A DNA stretch of 18,133 nt, taken from JBDTMT01 sp033764095. Its GTDB lineage: Bacteria; Desulfobacterota; Binatia; HRBIN30; CADEER01. The stretch's first letter is position 1. Each line of letters opens with the position of its first letter. The notes below the pieces were generated by a model. That model had not been told where the DNA came from. It saw nothing but the letters and a program-made list of their open reading frames with translations, and did no database searches. Both the position numbers and the translations under genes were made by a program. Location: positions 1 through 18,133 of the forward strand of contig JANRJF010000007.1 of the NCBI GenBank assembly GCA_033764095.1. Reading direction: 5' to 3'. Below, one piece after another: positions 1-6,973 of this stretch.

Positions 1-1
1 C

Positions 2-1027
2 GGCCTGTCGCCGCGCGACGTCGACGGCATGGTGCGCTACGAGATCGAGAGCAACACGCAGGAGAAGTACGCGCGCGCGCTCGGCATCGAGAACCTGAGC
101 TTCTACGGCTCGGTCGAGTACGGCGGCGGCGCCGGCTGCGGCACCATCCTGCACGCCGCGCTGGCGGTCGCCACCGGCATCGCCGAGGTGGTGGTCTGCC
201 TGCGCAGCCGCAACCGCGGCTCCGGCGGGCGGCCGTGGGCGAAGACGGCGAACTACGTCGAGGGCGACTGGCAGTTCTCGTCGCCCTACGGCCTGGTGCG
301 GCCGGTGGACCAGATCGGCATCCTGGCGCGCCGCATGATGGTCGAGGCCGGGGTGACGCGCGAGCACTTCGGCGCCGCCGCGGTGGCCGTGCGCAAGCAC
401 GCCGCGCGCAACCCGATGGCGCTGATGCGCAAACCGCTGAGCATGGAGGACTACCTGGCGGCGCGCATGATCGCCGAGCCGATGTGCCTGTTCGACTGTT
501 GCCTGGAGTCGGACGGCTCGCTCGCCTGCGTCATCACCACCGCCGAGCGCGCCCGCGACCTGCGCCAGAAGCCGGCCTACATCCACTCCGCGTCGCAGGG
601 CATGGGGCCGAACGCCTCGGTGATGACCAACTACTACAAGCGCGACTTCCTGCAGACCGCCAACGCCTACTGCGCCCGCGACCTGTGGAAGCGCTCCGAC
701 ATCCAGGCGAGGGACCTGCGCTGTGCGCAGCTCTACGACGCGTTCACGCCGCTCATCCTCGTCTCGCTGGAGGAGTTCGGCTTCGTCGCGCCCGGCGAAG
801 CCGGCCCCTTCGCACTCGCCGGCGAGCTCGAGTGGCCGAACGGCCGCCTGCCGACCAACACCTCCGGCGGCTCGCTGTCGGAAGCCTACGTGCACGGCTT
901 CAACCTGATCTGCGAGGGCGTGCGCCAGATCCGCGGCACCGCGATCAACCAGGTCGCCGACTGCGAGCACGTCCTGGTGACCAGCGGCGCGGGCGTGCCG
1001 AACGGGGCACTATTGCTGAGAGGATAG
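2..1027 (+). CDS. Thiolase-fold lipid-transfer/Ltp2-type protein (5' truncated)
   Basis: The reading frame is open from base 2, so the N-terminus lies outside the window; 341 residues are visible and end at the TAG at 1025-1027. The sequence resembles the SCP-x/lipid-transfer thiolase superfamily: a Gly-rich turn (YGGGAGCG, visible residues 40-47) followed by an Ala-rich helix, and a C-terminal NTSGGSLSEAYVHGF segment leading to EGVRQIRG. Aligned by hand, the usual nucleophilic Cys falls on a Gly (about residue 42), the GHP histidine is replaced by AYV, and the C-terminal CxG loop reads TSGAG. The thiolase Cys/His/Cys set therefore seems absent, as in Ltp2-type enzymes that cleave C-C bonds of beta-hydroxyacyl-CoA (steroid side-chain) thioesters by retro-aldol chemistry. 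The downstream DUF35 gene supports this, because Ltp2-type enzymes work with a DUF35 partner. The substrate is unknown; an acyltransferase-like or scaffold role remains possible. Confidence 0.85.
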   Translation, partial: GLSPRDVDGMVRYEIESNTQEKYARALGIENLSFYGSVEYGGGAGCGTILHAALAVATGIAEVVVCLRSRNRGSGGRPWAKTANYVEGDWQFSSPYGLVRPVDQIGILARRMMVEAGVTREHFGAAAVAVRKHAARNPMALMRKPLSMEDYLAARMIAEPMCLFDCCLESDGSLACVITTAERARDLRQKPAYIHSASQGMGPNASVMTNYYKRDFLQTANAYCARDLWKRSDIQARDLRCAQLYDAFTPLILVSLEEFGFVAPGEAGPFALAGELEWPNGRLPTNTSGGSLSEAYVHGFNLICEGVRQIRGTAINQVADCEHVLVTSGAGVPNGALLLRG

Positions 1028-1112
1028 GCTGTTAGGCTGCTAGGCTGTTCGCTGTCAGGGGGAAGAGAAATTCAGACCCCTAACAGCGTAACAGCCAACA
1101 GCCTAACAGCCT
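1026..1112. repeat. Inverted-repeat element 1 (TAGGCTGT-unit arms)
   Basis: The left arm 1026-1061 and right arm 1077-1112 (36 nt each) are near-perfect reverse complements with about three differences, separated by a 15-nt purine-rich loop (1062-1076). The left arm is built from tandem copies of TAGGCTGT. The first copy supplies the stop codon of the thiolase-fold gene (TAG 1025), and the next TAGs (1033, 1041) lie in the other two frames. The right arm ends 8 nt before the ATG of the DUF35 gene, leaving no room for a normal ribosome-binding site. A transcript would fold into a long hairpin. Confidence 0.85.
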
Positions 1113-1120
1113 CAGAATTC

Positions 1121-1540
1121 ATGGCCGACTATCTCAAACCGCTCCCCTACGCCGACGCCGAGACCAAGCCCTACTGGGAGTGGGCGAAGCGGCACGAGCT
1201 GCGCATGCAGCGCTGTGCCGACTGCGGCGAGGTGCGCTTTCCGCCGCGGCCGATGTGCCCGGCCTGCAACTCGATGCGCGACGAATGGGTGCGCATGTCG
1301 GGGACCGGCACGATCTACAGCTGGGTGGTCATCCACCCGCCGGTGCTGCCGGCCTTCGCCGCCGAGGCGCCGTACGCCGTCGTGCTGGTCCAACTCGACG
1401 ACGACCCGACCCTGCGCCTGGTCGGCACCGTCTCCGACGTCGCCAACGACGAGCTCGCCGCCGGCCTCGCGGTCGAGGTGTGGTTCGACGACGTGACCGA
1501 GGCGATCACGCTGCCGCGCTGGCGCAGACGCAAAGCGTGA
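1121..1540 (+). CDS. DUF35 Zn-ribbon/OB-fold protein, likely partner of the upstream thiolase-fold enzyme
   Basis: This 139-residue protein has the DUF35 layout: an N-terminal helix with the PYWEWAKRHELRMQRC segment, a zinc ribbon made by Cys32, Cys35, Cys46 and Cys49 (CADC and CPAC pairs), then a beta-rich OB-fold domain with GTGTIYSWVVIH and APYAVVLVQLDD. Proteins of this family bind acyl-CoA and pair with thiolase-like enzymes; the DUF35 domain of ChsH2 binds the Ltp2 aldolase in cholesterol side-chain degradation. Adjacency and orientation with the preceding gene fit such a complex. The ATG at 1121 is chosen because the family motif begins about 15 residues later and the inverted repeat lies just upstream; no clear Shine-Dalgarno sequence is visible. 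The TGA stop (1538-1540) is embedded in the next inverted repeat. The family is clear; the partnership is inferred. Confidence 0.9.
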   Translation: MADYLKPLPYADAETKPYWEWAKRHELRMQRCADCGEVRFPPRPMCPACNSMRDEWVRMSGTGTIYSWVVIHPPVLPAFAAEAPYAVVLVQLDDDPTLRLVGTVSDVANDELAAGLAVEVWFDDVTEAITLPRWRRRKA

Positions 1541-1687
1541 CCGGTGACCAGTGACCGGTGACCGGTAGAATGTTCGCGAGTCTCCGCCGTCTTCAGACAG
1601 CGAAACGAGCCGCGTGCGAGTCGCACCGGCGCATCCGACGAGACCCAGTCTGGTCACCGGTCACCGGTCACCGGTCACCGGTTACGC
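1535..1687. repeat. Inverted-repeat element 2 (CCGGTGA-unit arms)
   Basis: The left arm 1535-1566 and right arm 1656-1687 match as reverse complements at 30 of 32 positions, enclosing an 89-nt interior. Each arm is a tandem array of a 7-bp unit, CCGGTGA on one side and TCACCGG on the other (perfect copies at 1654-1681). The left arm contains TGA at 1538, 1545, 1552 and 1559, which covers all three forward frames; the first is the stop codon of the DUF35 gene. The right arm ends 7 nt before the GGAG ribosome-binding site (1695-1698) of the ligase gene. The interior holds no gene that I recognise. Confidence 0.88.
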
Positions 1688-1704
1688 CTCTGGTGGAGCA
1701 GTAA

Positions 1705-3309
1705 GTGCCGGAGTCGCTCGCCGAGACGCTGGCGGCCGCGTTGCGCGCCACCGCGCAACGCCATCCCGACGTCGCCGCCATTCACTTCCACGGCCGCGAC
1801 CGCACCTACGCGGAGTGGGACGCGGCGGCGGACCGCTTCGCGCGCGGCCTGCTCGCCGCCGGCGTCGGGCGCGGCGACCGGGTCGTGCTGCTGCTGCCGT
1901 CGGTGCCCGAGTACGCCTTCTGCTATCTCGGCGCGGCGCGCATCGGCGCCATCACCGCCGGCATCAGTACCCGCTACCGGCGCCAGGAGATCGGGGAGAT
2001 CCTGGCCAACGCCGATCCGCGCCTGGTGGTCACCGTCGGCGACGCGGAGGGCGTCGACTTCCTCGCCCTCGTCGACTCCGTGCGCGCGCGCGCGCCGAGC
2101 CTGCGGCGCGTCGTGCGTTTCGACGGCGACAGCTCCGACTCGCTCGCCGCGCTGCTCGCTGCCGGCGAGACGGCTGATGTCGATCTCGCCGCTGCCGAGG
2201 CGGCGGTGCGCGGCGCCGACCCGGTCGCCATCGTCTATACCAGCGGCACCACCGGCACGCCGAAGGGCGCGGTCTACGACAGTGACGCGCTGATCGCGTT
2301 GACGCGCCTCTTCACCACCCGCCTGCCGCAGACGCCGGCCCCCGGCGAACCGAACCTGTGGCCGGGCATGGCGCTGGCGCACGTCGGGTTCATGGGGCGT
2401 GTCCACCTGCAGATTGCGCACGCCGCGACCCTGGTGCTGCACGACCGCTTCGATGCGCGCTGGTGCATCGAGCAGCTACAGAGCCGCCGCATGGCGCGCC
2501 TGGGCGGCTTCCCGCCGGTGCTGGTGATGCTGATGCGCGCGCCGGAGTTCGCCGGCCTCGACTGGTCGTTCGTCAAATCGGTCACCTTCGGCGGCGCCCC
2601 GCTCGCGCCGCATCTGGTCGACGAGATCCGCGCCAAGCTCGGCGTCGACGTCTTCACCGGCTACTCGTGTACCGAGACGGCGATCATCTCGGCGACGCTG
2701 GCGAGCGATCCGCCGGAGCGCCGCGCCGGCACGGTCGGCCGGCCGACCGCGGGCGTCGAGGTGCGCATCGTCGACGAGCAGCGCCAGCCGGTGCCGACCG
2801 GTGAGCCGGGACGCATCGCGGTGCTGTCGCCGGCCACCATGCGCGGCTACTGGCGCCGCCCGCAGGAGACCGCGCAGGCGCTCGACGAAGCCGGCTGGCT
2901 GTACAGCGAGGACATGGGGTTCCTCGATGCGCACGGCTACCTGCACCTGATCGGGCGCGAGAAGGACATGTACTACCGCGCTGCGTTCAACGTGTATCCG
3001 GGCGAGGTGGAGGAAGCGCTGCAGCACCACCCGCAGGTGGCGCAGGCGGCGGTGGTCGGGTTGCCGGACGACGTGCTCGGCCACAAGGGATGGGCCTTCG
3101 TGGTGCCCACCGACGCGGCCAACCCGCCGACGCTCGAGCAACTACGCGAGTGGGTCGGCCGCGACCTGGCCAGCTACAAGCGCCCCGACGGGCTCACCAT
3201 CCTCGCCGCGCTGCCGACCAACGCGATGTACAAGGTGGACAAGCGCGCCTTGAAGGAGATGTCGCCCCCGTCGCCAGCGTCCGTAGGGTCCGAGCCGCGC
3301 GGCGTATAG
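1705..3309 (+). CDS. AMP-forming acyl-CoA synthetase/ligase (ANL superfamily)
   Basis: This 534-residue protein has the ordered core motifs of ANL adenylating enzymes: P-loop YTSGTTGTPKG (178-188), GYSCTE (319-324), the hinge region YSEDMGFLDAHGYL (400-413), GREKDMYY then FNVYPGEVE (417-436), and the C-terminal catalytic lysine loop PTNAMYKVDKRAL (504-516, Lys510). The enzyme would activate a carboxylate with ATP to an acyl-adenylate and then load it onto CoA in the cytosol. Two small departures stand out: the usual GGxN is AAFN, and the Gly before the catalytic Lys is Tyr. The start is GTG at 1705, supported by GGAG at 1695-1698 six bases upstream. Its position next to the aldolase/DUF35 pair suggests it activates the same or a related substrate; whether that is a fatty, steroid or aromatic acid cannot be told. 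The last 15 residues are low-complexity and probably dispensable. Confidence 0.93.
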   Translation: MPESLAETLAAALRATAQRHPDVAAIHFHGRDRTYAEWDAAADRFARGLLAAGVGRGDRVVLLLPSVPEYAFCYLGAARIGAITAGISTRYRRQEIGEILANADPRLVVTVGDAEGVDFLALVDSVRARAPSLRRVVRFDGDSSDSLAALLAAGETADVDLAAAEAAVRGADPVAIVYTSGTTGTPKGAVYDSDALIALTRLFTTRLPQTPAPGEPNLWPGMALAHVGFMGRVHLQIAHAATLVLHDRFDARWCIEQLQSRRMARLGGFPPVLVMLMRAPEFAGLDWSFVKSVTFGGAPLAPHLVDEIRAKLGVDVFTGYSCTETAIISATLASDPPERRAGTVGRPTAGVEVRIVDEQRQPVPTGEPGRIAVLSPATMRGYWRRPQETAQALDEAGWLYSEDMGFLDAHGYLHLIGREKDMYYRAAFNVYPGEVEEALQHHPQVAQAAVVGLPDDVLGHKGWAFVVPTDAANPPTLEQLREWVGRDLASYKRPDGLTILAALPTNAMYKVDKRALKEMSPPSPASVGSEPRGV

Positions 3310-3320
3310 CGGGCGCGCTG

Positions 3321-3466
3321 GTTCACGGATTACACGGATCAAAGGATTGGGATTACACGGATCGGCAAGCACCGGTCTGGCGCCACGCCAACTCTTCAGT
3401 TCCTTTAGTCAGTCAGTTCTTCTCCGATCCGTGAAATCCGCTCTTCTATCCGTGTAATCCGTGACC
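3321..3466. repeat. Inverted-repeat element 3 (CACGGATTA-unit arms) between convergent genes
   Basis: The left arm 3321-3365 and right arm 3424-3466 are imperfect reverse complements. The outer 19 bp differ at one position, an inner block of about 17 bp matches at about 15, and the stretch between is divergent. The recurring word is CACGGATTA/CACGGATC. The interior (3366-3423) is pyrimidine-rich in its second half. The element starts 12 bp after the ligase stop and ends about 48 bp before the addA stop, so it fills most of the 204-bp gap between convergent genes and could act as a two-way terminator. No ORF, tRNA or other gene is seen in the gap. Confidence 0.85.
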
Positions 3467-3513
3467 AAGGAACGCTCGCGAATGGGACGAGGGTCGGGAT
3501 CCCAGGCACGACG

Positions 3514-6500
3514 TCAGACGCGCAGCAGCACGGCGCGCGCCGGGAGGCCGGTGGCCTGGGTCAACGCCGACGCGTACAGCGCGACCTGGCGGCGATACAC
3601 GTCGGCGCGTGCGCCGAGCTCCTGATCGGTCTTGAAGTCGATCACCGTCCAGCCGCCCGCGTCGCGGAAGGCGAGGTCGAGCGCGCCCTCGATCAGCGTG
3701 CCGTCGTCGGCCGGCAGCGTCAGCGGCAGCTCGCGCCGGCAGACGGGTGCGGCCGCGGCGGCGCGCAGCAGCGGATGCGCCAGCGCGGCCGCAGCCGCGG
3801 CGATGGCGGCGTCGTACTCCGCGGTCGGTGCGCCGAGGATGCGCGCCTGCACGGCGGCGACCGCGGCGATCGCATCGGCGTCGGCGTCGAGCGGCACCAG
3901 CGCCAGCACCGCATGGACCAGGGCGCCGAAGCGCGCGCCGCGCGGACGTCCGGCGGCCCGCGCCAGTTCGACGAGCTCGACTGCTGGAACGTCCTCGCTC
4001 AGCGCCGCGTGCGCGGTCACCGTGCGCGCCGCCAGGCTCGGCCGCGCTCCGCGCTCCAGCGCCGCCGCGCGGTCGCGCTGCCAGGCGGCGAAGCGCTCGC
4101 GGCCGGCTGCCACCACTGCCGGCTCGGCAGTTTTGCCGAGCAGCTCTTCCTGGCGGATGCCGAAGCGCGGCGGGAAGTCGAGTTTCAGCGTGGCGGGATC
4201 CCACCACGTCACCTCGACTGCGCCGACGCGATGCAGGCCGGGGCGCACCGGGTCGGCGCTGAAGCCGACCTCGTCGGGGCGCGCAAGGACCGAGTCCTCG
4301 CCGAAGGCTGGGCACCCCGGCGCCGGCTGCGCGGCGCGCCGATCGCTCGGGTAGAGGGCGTCGTTGAGACTGCTGATCCACCCGTCGGCGAACGGGCCGT
4401 CGCCGACCGCCGGCACCACCAGCAGGTCGCGCGCGCGCGTTGCGGCGACATACGCGACGCGCAGGCCTTCCGCCTCGTCGCGCCTCGCTTCGTCGGTCTC
4501 ATGCGCCAGCAGCTCGGTCGGCGCCCAGCCGCCGAGCCGCAGCGCGCAGAGGCCGCGCGCCGCATCGACGTGGCGGTTGACCGGTCCGCTCAGCCCGCAG
4601 GTGATGTCGGCCAGCACAACGACCGGAAACTCCAGGCCCTTCGCCTTGTGCACGGTCATCAAGCGCACGCCTTCGCTCCCCTCTTCGAGGATCGGCGCTT
4701 CGGCGGTCTGGGCGCGGTCCGCTTCCTCGTGCAGGCGATCGACGAAACCGCGGAACGACAGCCCGCCTTCTGCCTCGTAGGTGCGGGCAAGCTCGGCGAC
4801 GTGCAGCACGTTGGCCAGCGCCTGCTCGCCGGAGGGGCGCAGCGCGAAGCCGGCGTGTGCGCGCGTCGCGTCGAGCAGGCGTGCGATGGTGTCCGCCACC
4901 GGGCGGCGATTCCGCCCCCGATGCAGTGTCGCCAGCAGCTGCAACGCCTCGCCGATCGGCGCCAGATCCTCCGGCAGGTCGGCCACCGGACGGAAGGGAT
5001 GCAGGTGGCGCGGCGTGCGCAGCTGCGGCTGCCGGTAGCGCAGCAGGCTGTCGTCGTCGATGCCGAACAGCGAGCCGCGCAAGGTGGCGTAGACGGCGAG
5101 CTCGTCGTCGGGCCGTTCGATCGCCGCCAGTGCGGCGCGCATGGTCTCCACTTCCTCGCGCAGGTGGAACGAGCGCCCGCCGACCAGCAGGTGCGGGATG
5201 GCGCGCGCTTCCAACGCCCGCACGTAGCCGTGCGTCACGTCACCGCTCCAGCGGTTGTACAGGCGGCGGAACAGCAGGCAGATGTGGCGCGCCGCGATCG
5301 GCACGCGTTCGCCGCGGCGCTCTCGCTCGGTGACCGTCCAGCCGCTGTCGTGCAGCAGCCAGTGGATGAAGCCCGCCACCGCGTCGGGCAACGAGCGCTC
5401 GATGGCGACCTTGGCGATCTTCGGCTCGCGACCGCGACCGTACGGCTTCGGCACCGGCAGGGCGATGACGCTGGGCTGGCCGTCGACGTCGTCGCGCACG
5501 GGGGCCAGCGGGACATAGTCGGCCTGCAGCAGGGTCGCATCGGCGCGCAGATGCGGCGCGAAGGCGGCGTTGACGAAATGCTGGATCGCCGGCACGGCGC
5601 GGAAGCTGGTGCGCAGTTCGAGGCGCACGGCGCCGGCGTCGACCAGGCGCGTCTGCACGTCGAGGTAGACGCCGACGTCGGCGCGGCGGAAGCGGTAGAT
5701 CGACTGCTTCGGATCGCCGACCAGGAACAGCTTGCCGGGCGCCGGCCGCGCCGCCAGCCAGTCGCGTTGGGTCGGATCGTCGGCGGCGAGCAGCAGCAGG
5801 ATCTCGGCCTGCAGCGGATCGGTGTCCTGGAACTCGTCGACGAACAGGTGCGTGCAACGGCGCTGGAAGTCGTGTCGCACCGCGTCGACGTCGCGCAGCA
5901 GATCGCGTGTGCGCGCCAGCAGGTCGACGAAGTCGAGTGCCCCGGCACGCCGCTTGGCATCCTCGTAGGCGTCGAGCGCGCCGCGCAGCTCGCCCTGCAG
6001 CGCGGCGGCGAGGTCGGCGTCGGCGCGCCGGCGGAAGTCGGCGAGCTGCGCGCACAGCTCGCGATGCGCGTCGAGCACCGCGGCGCGGGTGATCTCCTTG
6101 GCGTAGAAGGTGCCGCGGCCGGGGCCAGCGCGGCCGAACTCGCGGTCGGCGGCGAGACCGATCAGCTCCGCCTCCAGCCCGTCGGGATCGCGCTCGCCGA
6201 CCGCGTTGAGGCGGGCGATGCCGTCGCGCACACGGCGCGCCGCCGCGGTGCCGCGGTAGAGCCAGTCGCTGCCCGGGTTGGCGCAGCGCTCGGTCAGCGC
6301 CGCGAATGCGCACACGGCCGCCGCCAGCCTTTCGACCTCGGCGTGCGGGTCGAACGGCTCGCGCTGCCAGGCGGTGGGGAAGTGGCGCCAGTCGGCGAGC
6401 AGCCAGGCGGCCGAGCGCAGCCGCTCGATCGGCGCGTCGTCCTCGCCGCGCACGCGGCGCAACGAGCGGCGGACGCCGGGGGGTGGATCACGCAGCTGCT

Positions 6501-6957
6501 CCTCCAGCCAGCGCCGGAAGGCGGCGTCGAACAGGCGCTCGGCATCGGCTTCGGTGAGGACGCGAAACTGCGGATCGATGCGCGCCTCGAGCGGGCGCTC
6601 GTGCAGCAGGTCGGCGCAGAGCCCGTGAATGGTGCCGACGCGCGCTTCCTCGAGGCGCGCCAGCGCCGCTTCGAGGCGCACCTTCGCGGTTCCCTGCGCG
6701 GCGTGGCGGCCGGACTCGAGCTGGGCGCGCAGGCGCAGCTTGAGATCGCCGGCCGCCTTCTCGGTGAAGGTGACGGCGACCAGCTCGCTGATCGTCGCGC
6801 GGCCGGCTGCCAGCACGGCGATGATGCGCTCGACCAGCGCGGTGGTCTTGCCGGTGCCGGCGGCCGCCTCGACGATCAGCGTCTCGTCCAGACGCTCGCG
6901 AATCGCCGTGCGCGCCTCGGCATCCGGGAGCAGCGCCATGCGTGCGACGGCGGTCAT
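3514..6957 (-). CDS. addA: AddA-type helicase-nuclease subunit (UvrD/RecB family)
   Basis: This protein of 1147 residues carries a complete superfamily 1A helicase: Walker A AAAGTGKTT (31-39), VTFTEKAAGDLK (62-73), Walker B VDEFQDTD (373-380), motif III GDPKQSIYRFRR (414-425), motif V MTVHKAKGLEF (767-777) and motif VI YVAATRARD (836-844). A RecB-family nuclease follows: LDLAF with Asp1094, IDFKT with Asp1107 and Lys1109, and QVALY with Gln1124 and Tyr1128. It should unwind and resect double-strand-break ends with AddB before RecA loading. The ATG at 6957 lies 16 bases after the addB stop; an in-frame ATG at 6939 is an alternative. The frame stays open upstream to 7233, but that part overlaps addB and is low-complexity. 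Length is near the family norm, and the gene appears co-transcribed with addB. Confidence 0.93.
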   Translation of the reverse strand: MTAVARMALLPDAEARTAIRERLDETLIVEAAAGTGKTTALVERIIAVLAAGRATISELVAVTFTEKAAGDLKLRLRAQLESGRHAAQGTAKVRLEAALARLEEARVGTIHGLCADLLHERPLEARIDPQFRVLTEADAERLFDAAFRRWLEEQLRDPPPGVRRSLRRVRGEDDAPIERLRSAAWLLADWRHFPTAWQREPFDPHAEVERLAAAVCAFAALTERCANPGSDWLYRGTAAARRVRDGIARLNAVGERDPDGLEAELIGLAADREFGRAGPGRGTFYAKEITRAAVLDAHRELCAQLADFRRRADADLAAALQGELRGALDAYEDAKRRAGALDFVDLLARTRDLLRDVDAVRHDFQRRCTHLFVDEFQDTDPLQAEILLLLAADDPTQRDWLAARPAPGKLFLVGDPKQSIYRFRRADVGVYLDVQTRLVDAGAVRLELRTSFRAVPAIQHFVNAAFAPHLRADATLLQADYVPLAPVRDDVDGQPSVIALPVPKPYGRGREPKIAKVAIERSLPDAVAGFIHWLLHDSGWTVTERERRGERVPIAARHICLLFRRLYNRWSGDVTHGYVRALEARAIPHLLVGGRSFHLREEVETMRAALAAIERPDDELAVYATLRGSLFGIDDDSLLRYRQPQLRTPRHLHPFRPVADLPEDLAPIGEALQLLATLHRGRNRRPVADTIARLLDATRAHAGFALRPSGEQALANVLHVAELARTYEAEGGLSFRGFVDRLHEEADRAQTAEAPILEEGSEGVRLMTVHKAKGLEFPVVVLADITCGLSGPVNRHVDAARGLCALRLGGWAPTELLAHETDEARRDEAEGLRVAYVAATRARDLLVVPAVGDGPFADGWISSLNDALYPSDRRAAQPAPGCPAFGEDSVLARPDEVGFSADPVRPGLHRVGAVEVTWWDPATLKLDFPPRFGIRQEELLGKTAEPAVVAAGRERFAAWQRDRAAALERGARPSLAARTVTAHAALSEDVPAVELVELARAAGRPRGARFGALVHAVLALVPLDADADAIAAVAAVQARILGAPTAEYDAAIAAAAAALAHPLLRAAAAAPVCRRELPLTLPADDGTLIEGALDLAFRDAGGWTVIDFKTDQELGARADVYRRQVALYASALTQATGLPARAVLLRV

Positions 6958-6973
6958 CGCGTCCGTCGCCCTC

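Noticed and set aside
1535..1687. Short direct repeats resembling a CRISPR array
   Set aside because: The 7-bp units are contiguous without spacers and are mirrored as an inverted repeat; no cas genes are nearby.
3310..3513. Possible small gene or tRNA in the 204-bp gap between convergent genes
   Set aside because: The gap is filled by inverted-repeat element 3; no cloverleaf and no supported ORF was found.
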